In this document: piece after piece, positions 37,111 to 47,462 of the stretch | How the letters are laid out: each line of letters starts with the position of its first letter | Numbering within the stretch: position 1 is the stretch's first letter | Assembly: GCA_963682055.1 (NCBI GenBank) | Contig: OY821742.1 | Location: 2,007,816-2,071,815 of the forward strand | Origin: Primula veris | Lineage: Eukaryota > Streptophyta > Magnoliopsida > Ericales > Primulaceae | Reading direction: 5' to 3' | DNA length: 64,000 nucleotides | Program-made: the position numbers and the translations under genes | Notes under the pieces: model-generated | What the model saw: the letters and a program-made list of their open reading frames with translations, nothing else | Databases searched by the model: none | Told to the model about the DNA's origin: nothing

Positions 37111-38921
37111 CCAATATTGAGAAATAAGATCAAAAATAATTTAACATCAACAACTTCACACACCCAGATGAAAAATACATAAATTCAGAAATTTCACCAA
37201 AATAGAAGCTAAAACTAATCAACTATATCATCTAATTAGCTAAAAGGGACCTACTTTGTCCAACATTCCAAGAACACACACACACAACCAATATTGAGAA
37301 ATAAGATAAAAAATCATTCAACAACATCAACTTCTTCACATACCCAGATGAAAAATACATAAATTCAAAAAGTTCACCAAAATAGAAGCTGAAACTAATC
37401 AACTATATAATCTAATTAGCTAAAAGGGTGTTCAAAGATATGTGCTTTTAGGGAAGTAATGAAAGAGCTAAAACTAATAACATATAAAGCCAATATTGAC
37501 AATTAAGACTAAAATTATTTAAAAACATCAACTCATTCACATACCCAAATGAAAAAAAAATACATAAATTCAAAAAGTTCACCAAAACAGAAGCTGAAAC
37601 TAATCAACTATATAATCTAATTAGCTAAAAGGGTGTTCAAAGATATGTGCTTTTAGGGAAGTAATGAAAGAGCTAAAACTAATAACATATAAAGCCAATA
37701 TTGACAATTAAGACTAAAATTATTTAAAAACATCAACTCATTCACATACCCAAATGAAAAAAAAATACATAAATTCAAAAAGTTCACCAAAACAGAAGCT
37801 GAAACTAATCATCTATATAATCTAATTAGCTAAAAGGGTGTTCAAAGATATGTGCTTTTAGGGAAGTAATGAAAGAGCTAAAACTAATAACATATAAAGC
37901 CAATATTGACAATTAAGACTAAAATCATTTAAAAACATCAACTCATTCACATACCCAAATGAAAGAAAAATACATAAATTCAAAAAGTTCACCAAAACAG
38001 AAGCTAAAACTGATCAACCATATAATCTAATTAGCTAAAAGGGTGTTCAAAGATATGTGCTTTTAGGGAAGTAATGAAAGAGCTAAAACTAATAACATAT
38101 AAAGCCAATATTGAAAATTAAGACTAAAATCATTTAAAAACATCAACTCATTCACATACCCAAATGAATAAAAAATACATAAATTCAAAAGGTTCACCAA
38201 AACAGAAGCTAAAAAATACATATAATCTAATTAGCTAAAAGGGTGTTCAAAGATATGTGCTTTTAGGGAAGTAATGAAAGAGCTAAAACTAATAACATAT
38301 AAAGCCAATATTGAAAATTAAGACTAAAATCATTTAAAAACATCAACTCATTCACATACCCAAATGAATAAAAAATACATAAATTCAAAAGGTTCACCAA
38401 AACAGAAGCTAAAAAATACATATAATCTAATTAGCTAAAAGGGTGTTCAAAGATATGTGCTTTTAGGGAAGTAATGAAAGAGCTAAAACTAATAACATAT
38501 AAAGCCAATATTGAAAATTAAGACTAAAATCATTTAAAAACATCAACTCATTCACATACCCAAATGAATAAAAAATACATAAATTCAAAAGGTTCACCAA
38601 AACAGAAGCTAAAAAATACATATAATCTAATTAGCTAAAAGGGTGTTCAAAGATATGTGCTTTTAGGGAAGTAATGAAAGAGCTAAAACTAATAACATAT
38701 AAAGCCAATATTGAAAATTAAGACTAAAATCATTTAAAAACATCAACTCATTCACATACCCAAATGAAAAAAAATAAAAAAAAATTCAAAAAGTTCATCA
38801 AAACAGAAGCTAAAACTGATCAACCATACAATCTAATTAGCTAAAAGGGTGTTCAAAGATATGTGCTTTAAGAGAAGAAATGAAAGAGCTGATACAAACC
38901 TGGTTTCGGTGTTTCAGACAT
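31793..38921 (-). CDS. fructokinase (PfkB family), seven exons, large first intron
   Basis: Fructokinase phosphorylates fructose to fructose-6-phosphate in the cytosol, feeding sucrose breakdown into glycolysis and starch. Minus-strand exons 38921-38900, 35484-35309, 33998-33786, 33093-32896, 32804-32664, 32363-32247 and 31930-31793 sum to 1005 nt, 334 aa, usual for the family. Motifs are [14 protein letters not shown] (13-26), the substrate-side [10 protein letters not shown] (42-51), [48 protein letters not shown], and the catalytic anion-hole signature [12 protein letters not shown] with Asp271 as base. Exon 1 encodes only MSETPKP plus one base. I chose it because exon 2 has no in-frame ATG before an upstream stop, and the 22-nt exon supplies an ATG, a consensus donor and the right phase. 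That first exon is inferred and the rest is firm. The wording resembles Arabidopsis FRK6/FRK7-type enzymes. Confidence 0.92.
34245..35015. repeat. tandem duplication, ~399-bp unit, in fructokinase intron 2
   Basis: ATGCTTGTTCTGGCAAA occurs at 34247 and 34646, followed in both copies by the same order of words (TAAGTATCTTT, ATAACCTCATGTAA, TCTGTCTGGTTCTGAGTTTC, TTTACTCCCACCTA, AAATCAACAAAAACAA). The two copies are roughly 85-90% alike by eye and lie head to tail inside the intron between exons 2 and 3. Confidence 0.85.
36095..36320. repeat. direct duplication, ~130-bp unit, in fructokinase intron 1
   Basis: TTTTTGCCCCAAAAAGAATA starts at 36101 and again near 36231, with shared downstream words (AACAAAAAACAAACAT, TTGTTACCCAGCCACA). 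A poly(A) run at about 36201-36219 lies between them. The preceding GCAACCAAACAAG at 36079 resembles the MITE ends noted in other introns. Confidence 0.75.
36490..36770. repeat. direct duplication, ~162-bp unit, in fructokinase intron 1
   Basis: ATGAAGACCCTACAC occurs near 36497 and 36659, followed in both by TATAAATACAAA, TTGCACTTT and AATATTCATAAACAACCC. It is a second, separate short duplication in the same intron. Confidence 0.75.
36780..37430. repeat. diverged array units with CA microsatellites (fructokinase intron 1)
   Basis: Units containing CCAATATTGAGAAATAAGA, CCCAGATGAAAAATACATAAATTC and TCTAATTAGCTAAAAGGG recur, each with a short (CA)n tract (about 36789-36806, 36980-37002, 37071-37109 and 37274-37285). 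They are diverged relatives of the more uniform array that follows. Confidence 0.75.
37428..38890. repeat. eight-copy tandem array, 200-206 bp unit, in fructokinase intron 1
   Basis: GTGTTCAAAGATATGTGCTT occurs at about 37428, 37633, 37838, 38043, 38243, 38443, 38643 and 38849, giving spacings of 205, 205, 205, 200, 200, 200 and 206. The 38243 and 38443 units look identical over 200 bp, and two length variants (205 and 200) sit in blocks. The array lies just downstream (in transcript order) of the first short exon. No coding sense is visible. Confidence 0.93.
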
Positions 38922-39211
38922 TTATAGAGAGAGAGAGAGAGAGATCTCGTTGGAATATACAGTATATATATAAATATATATTATATATATATAGAGAGAG
39001 AGAGAGAAGCAGGAAAAAATGGGCGATAAAATCTAGAGATAAATTTTGCAATTTGGTTTTGATAAGAAAAGAAAAGAGTACAAAGTTGACTTCAAATTTA
39101 TAAGTATTTATTTTTCAGTTAAAAAAAAGTGTGTTACTAAGCTGAATTTCGCTAAATTTAACGACGGTGGAGTAATAAAAACTGTTATTAAATCTAATAA
39201 CACTTAGTTTG
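38922..39211 (-). promoter_or_regulatory. probable 5'UTR/promoter of fructokinase with GA/TA microsatellites
   Basis: Immediately upstream of the predicted ATG (minus strand) are CT-rich tracts, seen on + as (GA)n at 38927-38941 and 38991-39007, and TA-rich tracts at 38960-38990. Pyrimidine-rich 5'UTRs are common in plant genes. The transcription start cannot be fixed from sequence alone. Confidence 0.4.
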
Positions 39212-39446
39212 CTATTCCATCGGTTTCAAAATGTTTGTTATCGTAAAATCACGTGGAACTTTAAACGACAAAGAACTCATAATGTAAATTGTCGAAACGG
39301 AAATTTTTAAAAGGTAATCATAGAGTTTTAAAACCATGTGATTAACTTTTAAAAAAATTTATTTTGATAATTTTCATATGAGCTTTTTACCGGTTAAAAT
39401 TATATTTAATTTCGTGATGAACAAACATTTTGAAATAGAAGGAGTA
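39212..39446. mobile_element. Stowaway-like MITE, ~235 bp
   Basis: The ends CTATTCCATCGGTTTCAAAA and TTTTGAAATAGAAGGAGTA are imperfect inverted repeats, extended by ATGTTTGTT against AACAAACAT. The internal word TTTTTACCGGTTAAAATTATA matches the family of the element at 31155-31389. Confidence 0.7.
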
Positions 39447-39937
39447 TTAGTTTAGCAAAAACGCATTGCATTATAAAATGACATTTTTTTTTTAATGTTT
39501 GTACCAATATATATACTTGTAAGTAGTAATTGGTCTCTAACATACACAATCACTTTTCAAAAATAGTACAACGTATCTTTTGTTTCCAGTTTCCAATTAT
39601 CATGTGTAATTTTAAAGTAAATATTTTTTTTCTTTACATTTCACGTTTCACATTTTTGTTTCCCTTTTTTCTTCCCTTTTTCCCCTCCTTCCATGTGTAA
39701 GATTTTTCATTTTGGTTTGACAATCCTTTTGTGAGTGAGTTTTGTCCAATTCGATATTTGTTAAACAAGCTAGTTAATTAACTAGTATTTATCGAGCTTT
39801 GTTTGATTGTTAATCAAGTGCATGGCTATATATAGCATTTAAAGAAAATAAACCTTTTTTTCTAAAACACATGCATATATCTCGACGCTCACCATAAAAC
39901 ATTACAAACCCTATAGAGAGATATAAAGAGAGAGGCA

Positions 39938-41098
39938 ATGTATAAGGGGAGGAAGAAGAAGAAGATATTCATCGTCGTTAGTGGTCATGGTAACACGTCT
40001 GATGGAGTATTCGAATTCGAGATAAATTTATTCGCAAAATTTTGAATTCGAAAAGTATCTTGATTGAATTAGAACCGCCAGCAGTGGAAGATGTTATCAA
40101 ACTGATTGGGACTTTCTTTGAGCGAACACCTTATTCCGATTATTGTAAGCCCATGTTCGGTTGCTGTGTTATAGACTCGAACCTATACATGATCCCCGGC
40201 GAGAGGGAGAGGGAGAGGGAGAGGGAGAATGAAGATCTAGAAGAAGGTGATGTAAGTGCAATCCCACCATGTGTATTCAATCTCGTAACCAGAAGGGATG
40301 AAAGTAATTTCCATAGTTATCCGGAAGGGGTGAAATCATATCCCCTTGTAGTAGCCGTAGATGAAAGATCTATGCATGCATGTTCGATTTCGGATTGTGT
40401 GGTCAAGGTTCCCCTTGAACCCGTCTTCGAGACGCTTGGTCCCAAACATGGATTAAGAGAGTGGAGTCGGTTAGAATACAGCTCGGTGTTTCACAACAAG
40501 ACCTGCCTTTCAAGAGGTCACGCTGTGCTCGAGGATAAGTTCATACTTGTTTGCTTAAATTATGAGACCAGGTCTGATCCATATGCTGATTATCTATGGT
40601 ACTCTTATAACACCAGGACCGGATTCTGGAAACCTGTGCACGTTCCTTCACGTTATACTTTTATTGACGAAAATCCTGATTGGAATCTTCCTGTCATGAT
40701 AGATGAAGCCATGGCTATCGGAAAAGACATATACACATATTGTAGATCCTATACTGAAAGACTGATGGTGTTCTCTTACACTGATATTTCTTATGATGAT
40801 CCAGATCATGACCTTGAGCTGGGCATGGCCAAAGTAGTTAAAGGCATCAAAGATCAAGGAGAATACAATGGACCATTCAAACCACTAATAACAGGTGTTG
40901 TTGTTAAAGTAGACCATCGGATACTTTGTCTTATCAACACCGTGTGTATAGAAAAAGAACGTCATAGTGCACATCTGTATGACGTTCATTAAACTTGAGG
41001 GACACGAATTTTCTACTCACCTCAAGGACTTCTGCTGCCGCTTGGAGACCGGGGATCAGTTCCGTAACCCAATGATTACATCCTCTTTTGTCCTGTGA
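39938..41098 (+). pseudogene. kelch/galactose-oxidase-like protein gene with frameshifts at both ends
   Basis: A central open frame (about 40003-40992) encodes some 315 residues resembling plant kelch-like, F-box-associated beta-propeller proteins (GCCVIDSNLYMIPG, LWYSYNTRTGFWKPVHVPSR, MAIGKDIYTYC). It has no usable ATG. An ATG at 39938 opens another frame (MYKGRKKKKIFIVVSGHGNT) that runs to a stop at 40043-40045. A one-base loss near 40036-40046 would join them. At the 3' end the central frame stops after YDVH, while the +1 frame continues as FIKLEGHEFSTHLKDFCC to a stop at 41096-41098, so a second frameshift lies near 40975. A (GAGAGG)n tract at 40200-40228 encodes Glu-Arg repeats. It could be a recent pseudogene, or sequencing errors. 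Function unknown. Confidence 0.65.
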
Positions 41099-42458
41099 GT
41101 GATGCTTCACCTTTTGTTTCTTTTACTCCATATGTTTGTGCCTTTCTTGCCACAAAGCCCCTCTAATCTTCTCTTCTCTTGAAATAGAAGTTATAAAAAG
41201 TATATTTACTTCAAGATATGCTAAATTGTTGCATCTTTAGACACAAACCACACTCATCCATTGAGTGAGTTGCTCTTAACTTCATTGCCTATGGTAGCTA
41301 AGATCTTGAATACAGCAAGTTTGACTAGTGGGTGAAATGATATGTATATCAGGGCCTAGTCAGGGTTTTATAATTTGTTCGCGTTGGACTAATTTCTAGT
41401 ATTTGGGTAAATGTGGTCTATGTTGCGTTAAAGTTACCTGCAAATTGTCACTTTGGAAATTTTCAGCTACTTAATGTCGTAATTGATAAAGTAGGAACCA
41501 AGAGAAATTTGTGGGTGTAACCTAGCTAGTCGATGGTACCCCTTCTTAACGCTACTTCATTGTCGTTTCACTGTGCGATTCCCTTGAAGCCTTCATCCCG
41601 TAATGCCTTTAACTTCGAAGGAATGCCATTTTAGAATTAAAATTGAATAGTACAACTACAAAAATCCCAGTGTTTTTAGAATTCATGATAGGGAATTATA
41701 GATATTGATATGAATTACGGTATCATACCAATATAAAACCCTAAGAAATCCTTGAGAACTGTACCTTACTTCCCTAATATACATTTATTGCTATACTGTA
41801 AACTTGTTTGGCATAGACTACAAATGTAGAAATTTCTATCTGAACTAGTCGGCAAGTAGTAATAAAACATTTTTTTACCAAGGAAGTAGAAACATTAATT
41901 AGTATGAATTATTCTCAATTGGTGATCACGCCATTAGATAATAAGTCTACCAGCAAGGGATTTCGCACCCAAGAGAAAGTTTACGAATGAGATTGGAGAG
42001 ATAAATAAGACGACGGAGTTGAATCTTATTGTTCAAGTGTCAGAACCTTAATACAAACTTGATTTTTGGAAATATGTGTATCCTTACTCTTAACTCCCAA
42101 CTCAATTGCTTGACTAGGGTTTCAGAGACAAGTGACCTACATCCTGGTAAGCAGTTTGAAGAATGACACGCGTGCGTAAGGACTTCGATTCAAAGACAGA
42201 GACATGACAGATCCATGCTGAGAAGTGAGAAACGTGAATTTATGTAAATTCCATTCATGAACTGTTATGAGCTTGAATGCCCAACACACACCATCCCTAA
42301 TATTATTCAAAAGAAATTTATCCATCATTAAAAATTTAATTACATATTGATCTTTAATTACATGTTAAACATTCAGAATCTGATATGGTATCATCGCTAC
42401 AAGCCTTTAGTTCATGTATTAATATAGTTGCCAATATTTGGCCTTGTCTTAAAAACTA
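41099..42458. other. intergenic, no gene seen
   Basis: No domain or splice pattern recognised. Moderately AT-rich. A small minus-strand open frame at 42137-42328 has no recognisable feature. Confidence 0.4.
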
Positions 42459-42660
42459 GAGGAAAAATATCTACTATTGAATAAACCTAGGTACAGTTAG
42501 CTTCCAATTGTATCTCTGACTTGTTTTTCCCCCTCCACTAGAGGAAAAATGTCTACTATTGAATAAACTTGTGGAAAAATATCTACTATTGAATAAACTA
42601 GTGGTAAAATATCTACTATTGAATAAACCTAGAAAAATATCCACTCTTAAATAAATCTAG
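42459..42660. repeat. minisatellite, ~30-bp unit
   Basis: GGAAAAATATCTACTATTGA followed by ATAAAC occurs near 42460, 42541, 42571, 42601 and 42629. The last four copies are head to tail at about 30 bp, and the first is separated by a short unique stretch (GTACAGTTAGCTTCCAA) that itself recurs near 42662. Confidence 0.8.
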
Positions 42661-44430
42661 ATACAGTTAGCTTCCAAGTGTAAACCTAGGTACGTACTTT
42701 CTGAATTAGGGTTTTAAGTTTTTTCCACAGGGCTTGTACTTGGTTTGATTTTATCTCTGACTTGTTTATACATGGCATTACATAACATAATTTCCAAAAC
42801 ACAGTAAGATACAGAGATATACATGCTTTTCTTTTAGGGCAAACGAATGGATTAAGTATATATCGAGGCGAAGCCTCGTAAGATACAAACTAAAAACTAC
42901 TTTTTAGGCAACTTTTCGACTACTTAAGACTAGTCATCGACAACTCAGGACTTATTCTCTCATGCCTAACCATAAATCTATTTCTAATATTATTTTATAG
43001 ATTACGTAATAGATACATTCTTTTCATAACCTAAAACTTTACTTTTTACTATAACATTTCTGGGTGTTGATACTTTGTGCTCTCTCCAAATACAATAAAC
43101 CTAAAAAAGATAGGAGATACTTTCATAACTTGGCTGATGGTTTTTTACTCTTGAATGCTATTAAAGCCCACTTTATCCACTCATTCGAGATAGAACACGA
43201 GCCGCTAAAGCCCGACTTAAAATAACCTATAGCCTTGAGAACTCGCATTGGAAAATACAGTATGTAGGTCTATGCTTTCGGTACATTTTAGACATAGATG
43301 GCAACCATTAACTCTCACAATCCCCATTGATTGTAACCGATCAAACGTAGTAAGTTTGAAGAACAACTAGCGAAATATTCACCCAAATTAACCTTCACTT
43401 TTTTGGTTGGAATCAACTCCCAAGAGCAACTTACCGAAAAATCACAAATTGGATCTGGTTTCCAAACAATTTTCGTTGCGGGAAAAAGTAGCTCATTGTT
43501 GTGCTCCATATGCCTTGTCGTTGTCCCCGTTGTTGTTGAAGTTGTCAATGTCCTTGTCGCCCTAGGCTCTCTTCTTTGTGAAATTGTTGTCGTCGAAGTC
43601 CTTCTCCTCACTGTCGTTGTCGTCACCAATTCCGTTATTGTTGGTATATATATAGTGTCCTTCTTGCCCTAGACTCTCTTCTTTATGAACTTGGTGTCAT
43701 CGAACTCATCCTCCTAATTGTCGACATCGCTCTTGTTGTCATAGTTTCCCTTGGCATTGCCACGAGTGAGAATGGCCGTGTTGTCGATGTCGAGGTTGTA
43801 CTTAATAGAATTATATAAACCCTAATTAAATTGAACTATATGCACTTTTTAGCATAGTTACGGAAAAACTTTATTCAGGTAGAAAATGAGTTTCCTCAGA
43901 CATCTGTTTGGGAAATGGACACCATACTCTTTTCAAAAAATTTGGGAAACGTTTCTGAACGTTTCAAAAGCTTAGTGAAACTTTGTAAAATCTTTAATAA
44001 TACATTTTTCATAACTCTAATAATATAAAAAATAAACTTAAATTAAAACTTCAAGGAAGCTTTTACGATCTTATTTTTGTAATAAAGTAGAAAAAAATGC
44101 ATGGTAAAAGGATGAAATCAAGTTACTAAAAATTCATGAAAAAAATGAAAGACTTGAACTTCAAAAGTGGAATTTGATATGGAATGAATGTGATCCTTGG
44201 GAGTAAAAAACAAGTCTACTCATTTTTTTATTTTTATTTTTGGATTGCGTCGTGTATCGTCAAGTAAAATAACTTTTTTCACTCAAATCTTAATTTTGCA
44301 TAGATCAAGTCATTTTAAATTTTCAAATATTGAAGTAGTGATGGATAACCGAGAGAGCATCCGACCCGGCCCCTTCGGGGCATGTAGATGTTCGGTCCTC
44401 TTTATTAATTAATTCACTTGTTTACTTATA
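42661..44430. other. intergenic with a GTTGTC-rich block
   Basis: At 43495-43800 both strands stay open because of GTTGTC/GTTGTT-type trinucleotide repetition. The minus strand gives Thr/Arg-rich low complexity joined to a short normal-looking stretch. I do not support a gene here. Confidence 0.4.
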
Positions 44431-44777
44431 AGGAAATGTTATATGAACATCATGAAAAACACCAAACTAGACACTTTTTCGTATAAACGCTCCAAATCAA
44501 GATTTGGTTAATGCAAATCTCAATGGTTTCACGACGGGAACACAAATATGTTTCTTGTTTTTTTTTTCTGAGATGTATAATGACATGTTTTGAATTTTTA
44601 AATTTTACCATAATTTCGAAAACATGTCATTATACATCTCGGAAAAAAAAACAAGACGCATATTTGTGTTCCCGTCGTGAAACCATTGAGATTTGCATTA
44701 ACCAAATCTTGATTTGGAGCGTTTTTACGAAAAAGTGTCTAGTTGGGTGTTTTTCATGATGTTCATATATCCTCCCC
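44431..44777. mobile_element. MULE-type foldback element, 347 bp, with 9-bp TSD
   Basis: The two halves are inverted copies almost to the centre (near 44607). Examples are CATGAAAAACACC against GGTGTTTTTCATG, and AATCTCAATGGTTTCACGAC against GTCGTGAAACCATTGAGATT. The 9-bp sequence TTACTTATA flanks both sides exactly (44422-44430 and 44778-44786), the size typical of Mutator-like elements. No ORF of its own. Confidence 0.88.
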
Positions 44778-44786
44778 TTACTTATA

Positions 44787-45535
44787 TATTAGATTTATAT
44801 AAATATGTTATTTGATAATATATACTCCGTCGCATTTAGGCCATTTAGATATCTGACTAAACGCAAAATGGTTTGTAGAGGTTTATACTTTAAATACTTG
44901 ACTTATGCTTCCATCTTCATGTAATGCATGAATAAAGAAAAAATATTTGGGCCCTATTTTTTATTTATTTTTGAAAATAGCCCTAGACTAATTAATTATG
45001 TTAACGATCTTTAGCTTACACTTTTATCTATAACTTAGTTAGACTAATGTGTTGTGCCGTTGAACAACTCCGGAGGTGTTCGTTCCATCAGTTTGTAACT
45101 AGGTTTCTACCTATATCGTCACTAACTAGAAACAAATACTCCAAAAACTATTAGGTTCCATGACCCACAACCTAATTATGAAAATGTTTAAGTCGTGTTA
45201 GTATTGTTACATTAAATCTTTAATATTTGTTACATTAAATCTTGAATATTGTAATCAACTAGAAATGCATGTAAAATATCATATTCTCTAGTAATTATTC
45301 TATCGAATACAAGCTTGTATATTTATCAAACATATATTTAACAAAATAAAATCAACTTTATAGATATCATAGTATAGTTGTACGGTACCATCGATGATCA
45401 TAAAAAAAAAACTTTAAAATGGTTTCCGTTAAGAAACTTCAATCTGTCAAGAAAACTAAAAATAGATCAAAAACTTAAAACTATTTGAAACAACACAAAT
45501 GAGTTCTTTCTGAAACAACTTTTGTTACGTCCTGC
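44787..45535. other. intergenic, 3' flank of the F-box gene
   Basis: AT-rich sequence with a short repeated TTGTTACATTAAATCTT motif near 45205 and 45227. No gene. Confidence 0.4.
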
Positions 45536-46831
45536 CTAGACTGCATCCATAGGAAAGTTGGTCGTTTTTGGATTTGGCACGAACCAGATTGGTGGGTGCT
45601 TGTACTTCTGAGAAGAATCCAACACATGATGCAAAGAAAAGGTTCCACTCCCTATGTTAAAGATACCCTGGTCCTCATTACGTCTACGATAAACATATGG
45701 AAAAATATCTTGATGATGTTGGGATGTATAGTATATAGAATTCGGCAAGCAACCATGGTAATTTGTGGTTGAAACAGACATTGAATGACTATCACCTAGA
45801 AACAAGGCTTGTTCACCTATGTCATTGATTTGAACCCAACTTGGAAATTCTTTGTCAATCGATTGTGTCAATTTGAAAACCTTGAATTCGTAGGATTTCG
45901 GAAAGTTACCATCATCTGCGAATAATTCTCTTTTAGAAAATCCACCTTCTATATCTAAAGCCTCGTCGTCACTGAAGTTTTCTATATCCACACGTTTGTC
46001 CTCAACATGATCATCCTCACCCTCCTCCTCTTCCCCCTCCTCTCGTTGGATCAATAATAATTCGTCATCTTGCGATTCCACAAGATAAAGACAATTGGCG
46101 TCGATATCACTTGCATTAATAATAATACTTACCTCTTTGGTAATAATATCGACCTTCACAAGTTTACTGCCCGCGGTTAAACCATATAAGTTACCTTTAT
46201 AAAAGGTGATATCTCGTAACAAAAAATTTATGTCCGGCTCACTGTCGATAAAAACCCAAGAGCATTCATCAGATTTGAAGAATGCTAATTCCTTATTATC
46301 TCCATGGATGAGCGCTACCACAAAACCCGGATTTATATGATTATATGATAAAAATATCACCTTACTTATATAGTAATCAAAATACCTTTGGTGCCATTCT
46401 TCTTCGTACAACGCTATAGGATCTTTAAGCACGGGGAGTGAGATAGTACTATCATTGAATGGGTTAACCATGGTTATAACCATATCCTCGCCCAAATAGA
46501 ACAGCCATCCATTGGAGGAGCCTACGAATCTGTGTTTATAAGGTAACGGAAGTTTAATATGATAGTTAATTTTATCGGTAACACCATATAAAACTCGTGT
46601 GTCGTCACTGTTTTCTTTTGTCTTGAACATTAGCATTGGGAGCTTTAGACGAGACACCTTAAGACTATCTAGCTTCACTTTATTGTCCACATGAGTGTCA
46701 AGGGCTGCACATAACCATTGTTGGCAAACAGCATGAAACCTTAGATAGTCCGCAAATCGATTAATTTTAATCACAATCTGATCGAGAAGGTGTATTGGAA
46801 TCCCTGCCCAGTCTCGGAAAGACAAATCCAT
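45536..46831 (-). CDS. F-box protein with DUF295 C-terminal domain
   Basis: A single uninterrupted frame of 431 aa. F-box proteins serve as substrate receptors of SCF ubiquitin ligases, and DUF295 is a plant domain of unknown role. The F-box lies at about residues 5-45 (IPIHLLDQIVIKINRFADYL, VCQQW), beta-propeller-like repeats follow (FVGSSNGWLFYLG, LPVLKDPIALY, FFKSDECSWVFID, ITFYKGNLYGLT), then an acidic insert (EEGEEEEGEDD) and the DUF295-style GCLPNSIYYTSQH end. I chose the Met at 46831. The frame stays open to 46861, but a strong splice acceptor (TTTTTCCAG, exon starting 46839) lies between, so the upstream ten codons are probably intron. Targets are unknown. Confidence 0.85.
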   Translation of the reverse strand: MDLSFRDWAGIPIHLLDQIVIKINRFADYLRFHAVCQQWLCAALDTHVDNKVKLDSLKVSRLKLPMLMFKTKENSDDTRVLYGVTDKINYHIKLPLPYKHRFVGSSNGWLFYLGEDMVITMVNPFNDSTISLPVLKDPIALYEEEWHQRYFDYYISKVIFLSYNHINPGFVVALIHGDNKELAFFKSDECSWVFIDSEPDINFLLRDITFYKGNLYGLTAGSKLVKVDIITKEVSIIINASDIDANCLYLVESQDDELLLIQREEGEEEEGEDDHVEDKRVDIENFSDDEALDIEGGFSKRELFADDGNFPKSYEFKVFKLTQSIDKEFPSWVQINDIGEQALFLGDSHSMSVSTTNYHGCLPNSIYYTSQHHQDIFPYVYRRRNEDQGIFNIGSGTFSLHHVLDSSQKYKHPPIWFVPNPKTTNFPMDAV

Positions 46832-46930
46832 TAGGTAAACTGGAAAAACAAAACAAAACATTACACATATTAGTAGTTGTATTCATATTTTCCTAGACTT
46901 CTAAATTCATGTTTACATCTAATTGAGAAA

Positions 46931-47462
46931 GCACATCGAGAGATCTATTTGCAAACTAGAGACTTGAGTTTGAAACCAGATAATTATAAAACTGAATATG
47001 TTAAATTTAGTAGATGTAGTATGTAAGGGAAGGATTTATTTCATGAACTCCAACTGTAAATAAAATGTGATGAATATTCTAAGGCAAAACTAAAAGCAAG
47101 TCATGTACATGTGTATGTCTCAACCCCCTTTTGTAGAATTGTTCGTTAAAAAAGTATATCTTGGCAAATTTATTTTACTATAACAATTAATTTTATACTA
47201 AAGTTAAGTACTTCGCGAAATATATTATAATTTATGATTTCGTATCGAAATTCCATTCAATGGCACTTAATTGAAAAGTATTCCTATAGAGTAGTTGTAA
47301 AAGTGACCTAATCTATGATAAATTATGACATAGAAGCCCTGAATTGAATTTTTGTACTATATTGCAAGAAATAGAAGCCATTAAATTCAAGTGTAAATCA
47401 TAGTTAGCTAAGCACAGTTAACCGTGATTATAACGAAACACAAGAAAATCTAATCAAAATAA
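46931..47462. repeat. left copy of ~535-bp direct repeat flanking the LINE
   Basis: It begins CACATCGAGAGATCTAT and runs to AATCAAAATA. The same order of words (ACTAGAGACTTG, TATGTTAAATTTAGT, TGTATGTCTCAACCCC, TAGAATTGTTCGTTAAA, CTAATCTATGATAAATTATG, AAGCACAGTTAACCGTGATT) returns at 56007-56556. I estimate 80-85% identity by eye. Confidence 0.85.

Noticed and set aside
36780..38890. CRISPR-like regular repeat pattern.
   Set aside because: This is a plant nuclear intron. The units are contiguous 200-bp satellite-type repeats without short repeats and unique spacers.
38849..39103. 84-aa plus-strand frame with Glu-Arg repeats.
   Set aside because: The repeats come from GA microsatellites in the antisense of the fructokinase 5' region. 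The start lies in the last array unit.
43315..43672. Overlapping open frames on both strands (Thr/Arg-rich and Val-rich peptides).
   Set aside because: They arise from GTTGTC/GTTGTT trinucleotide repetition, which keeps several frames open. There are no domains or splice context.
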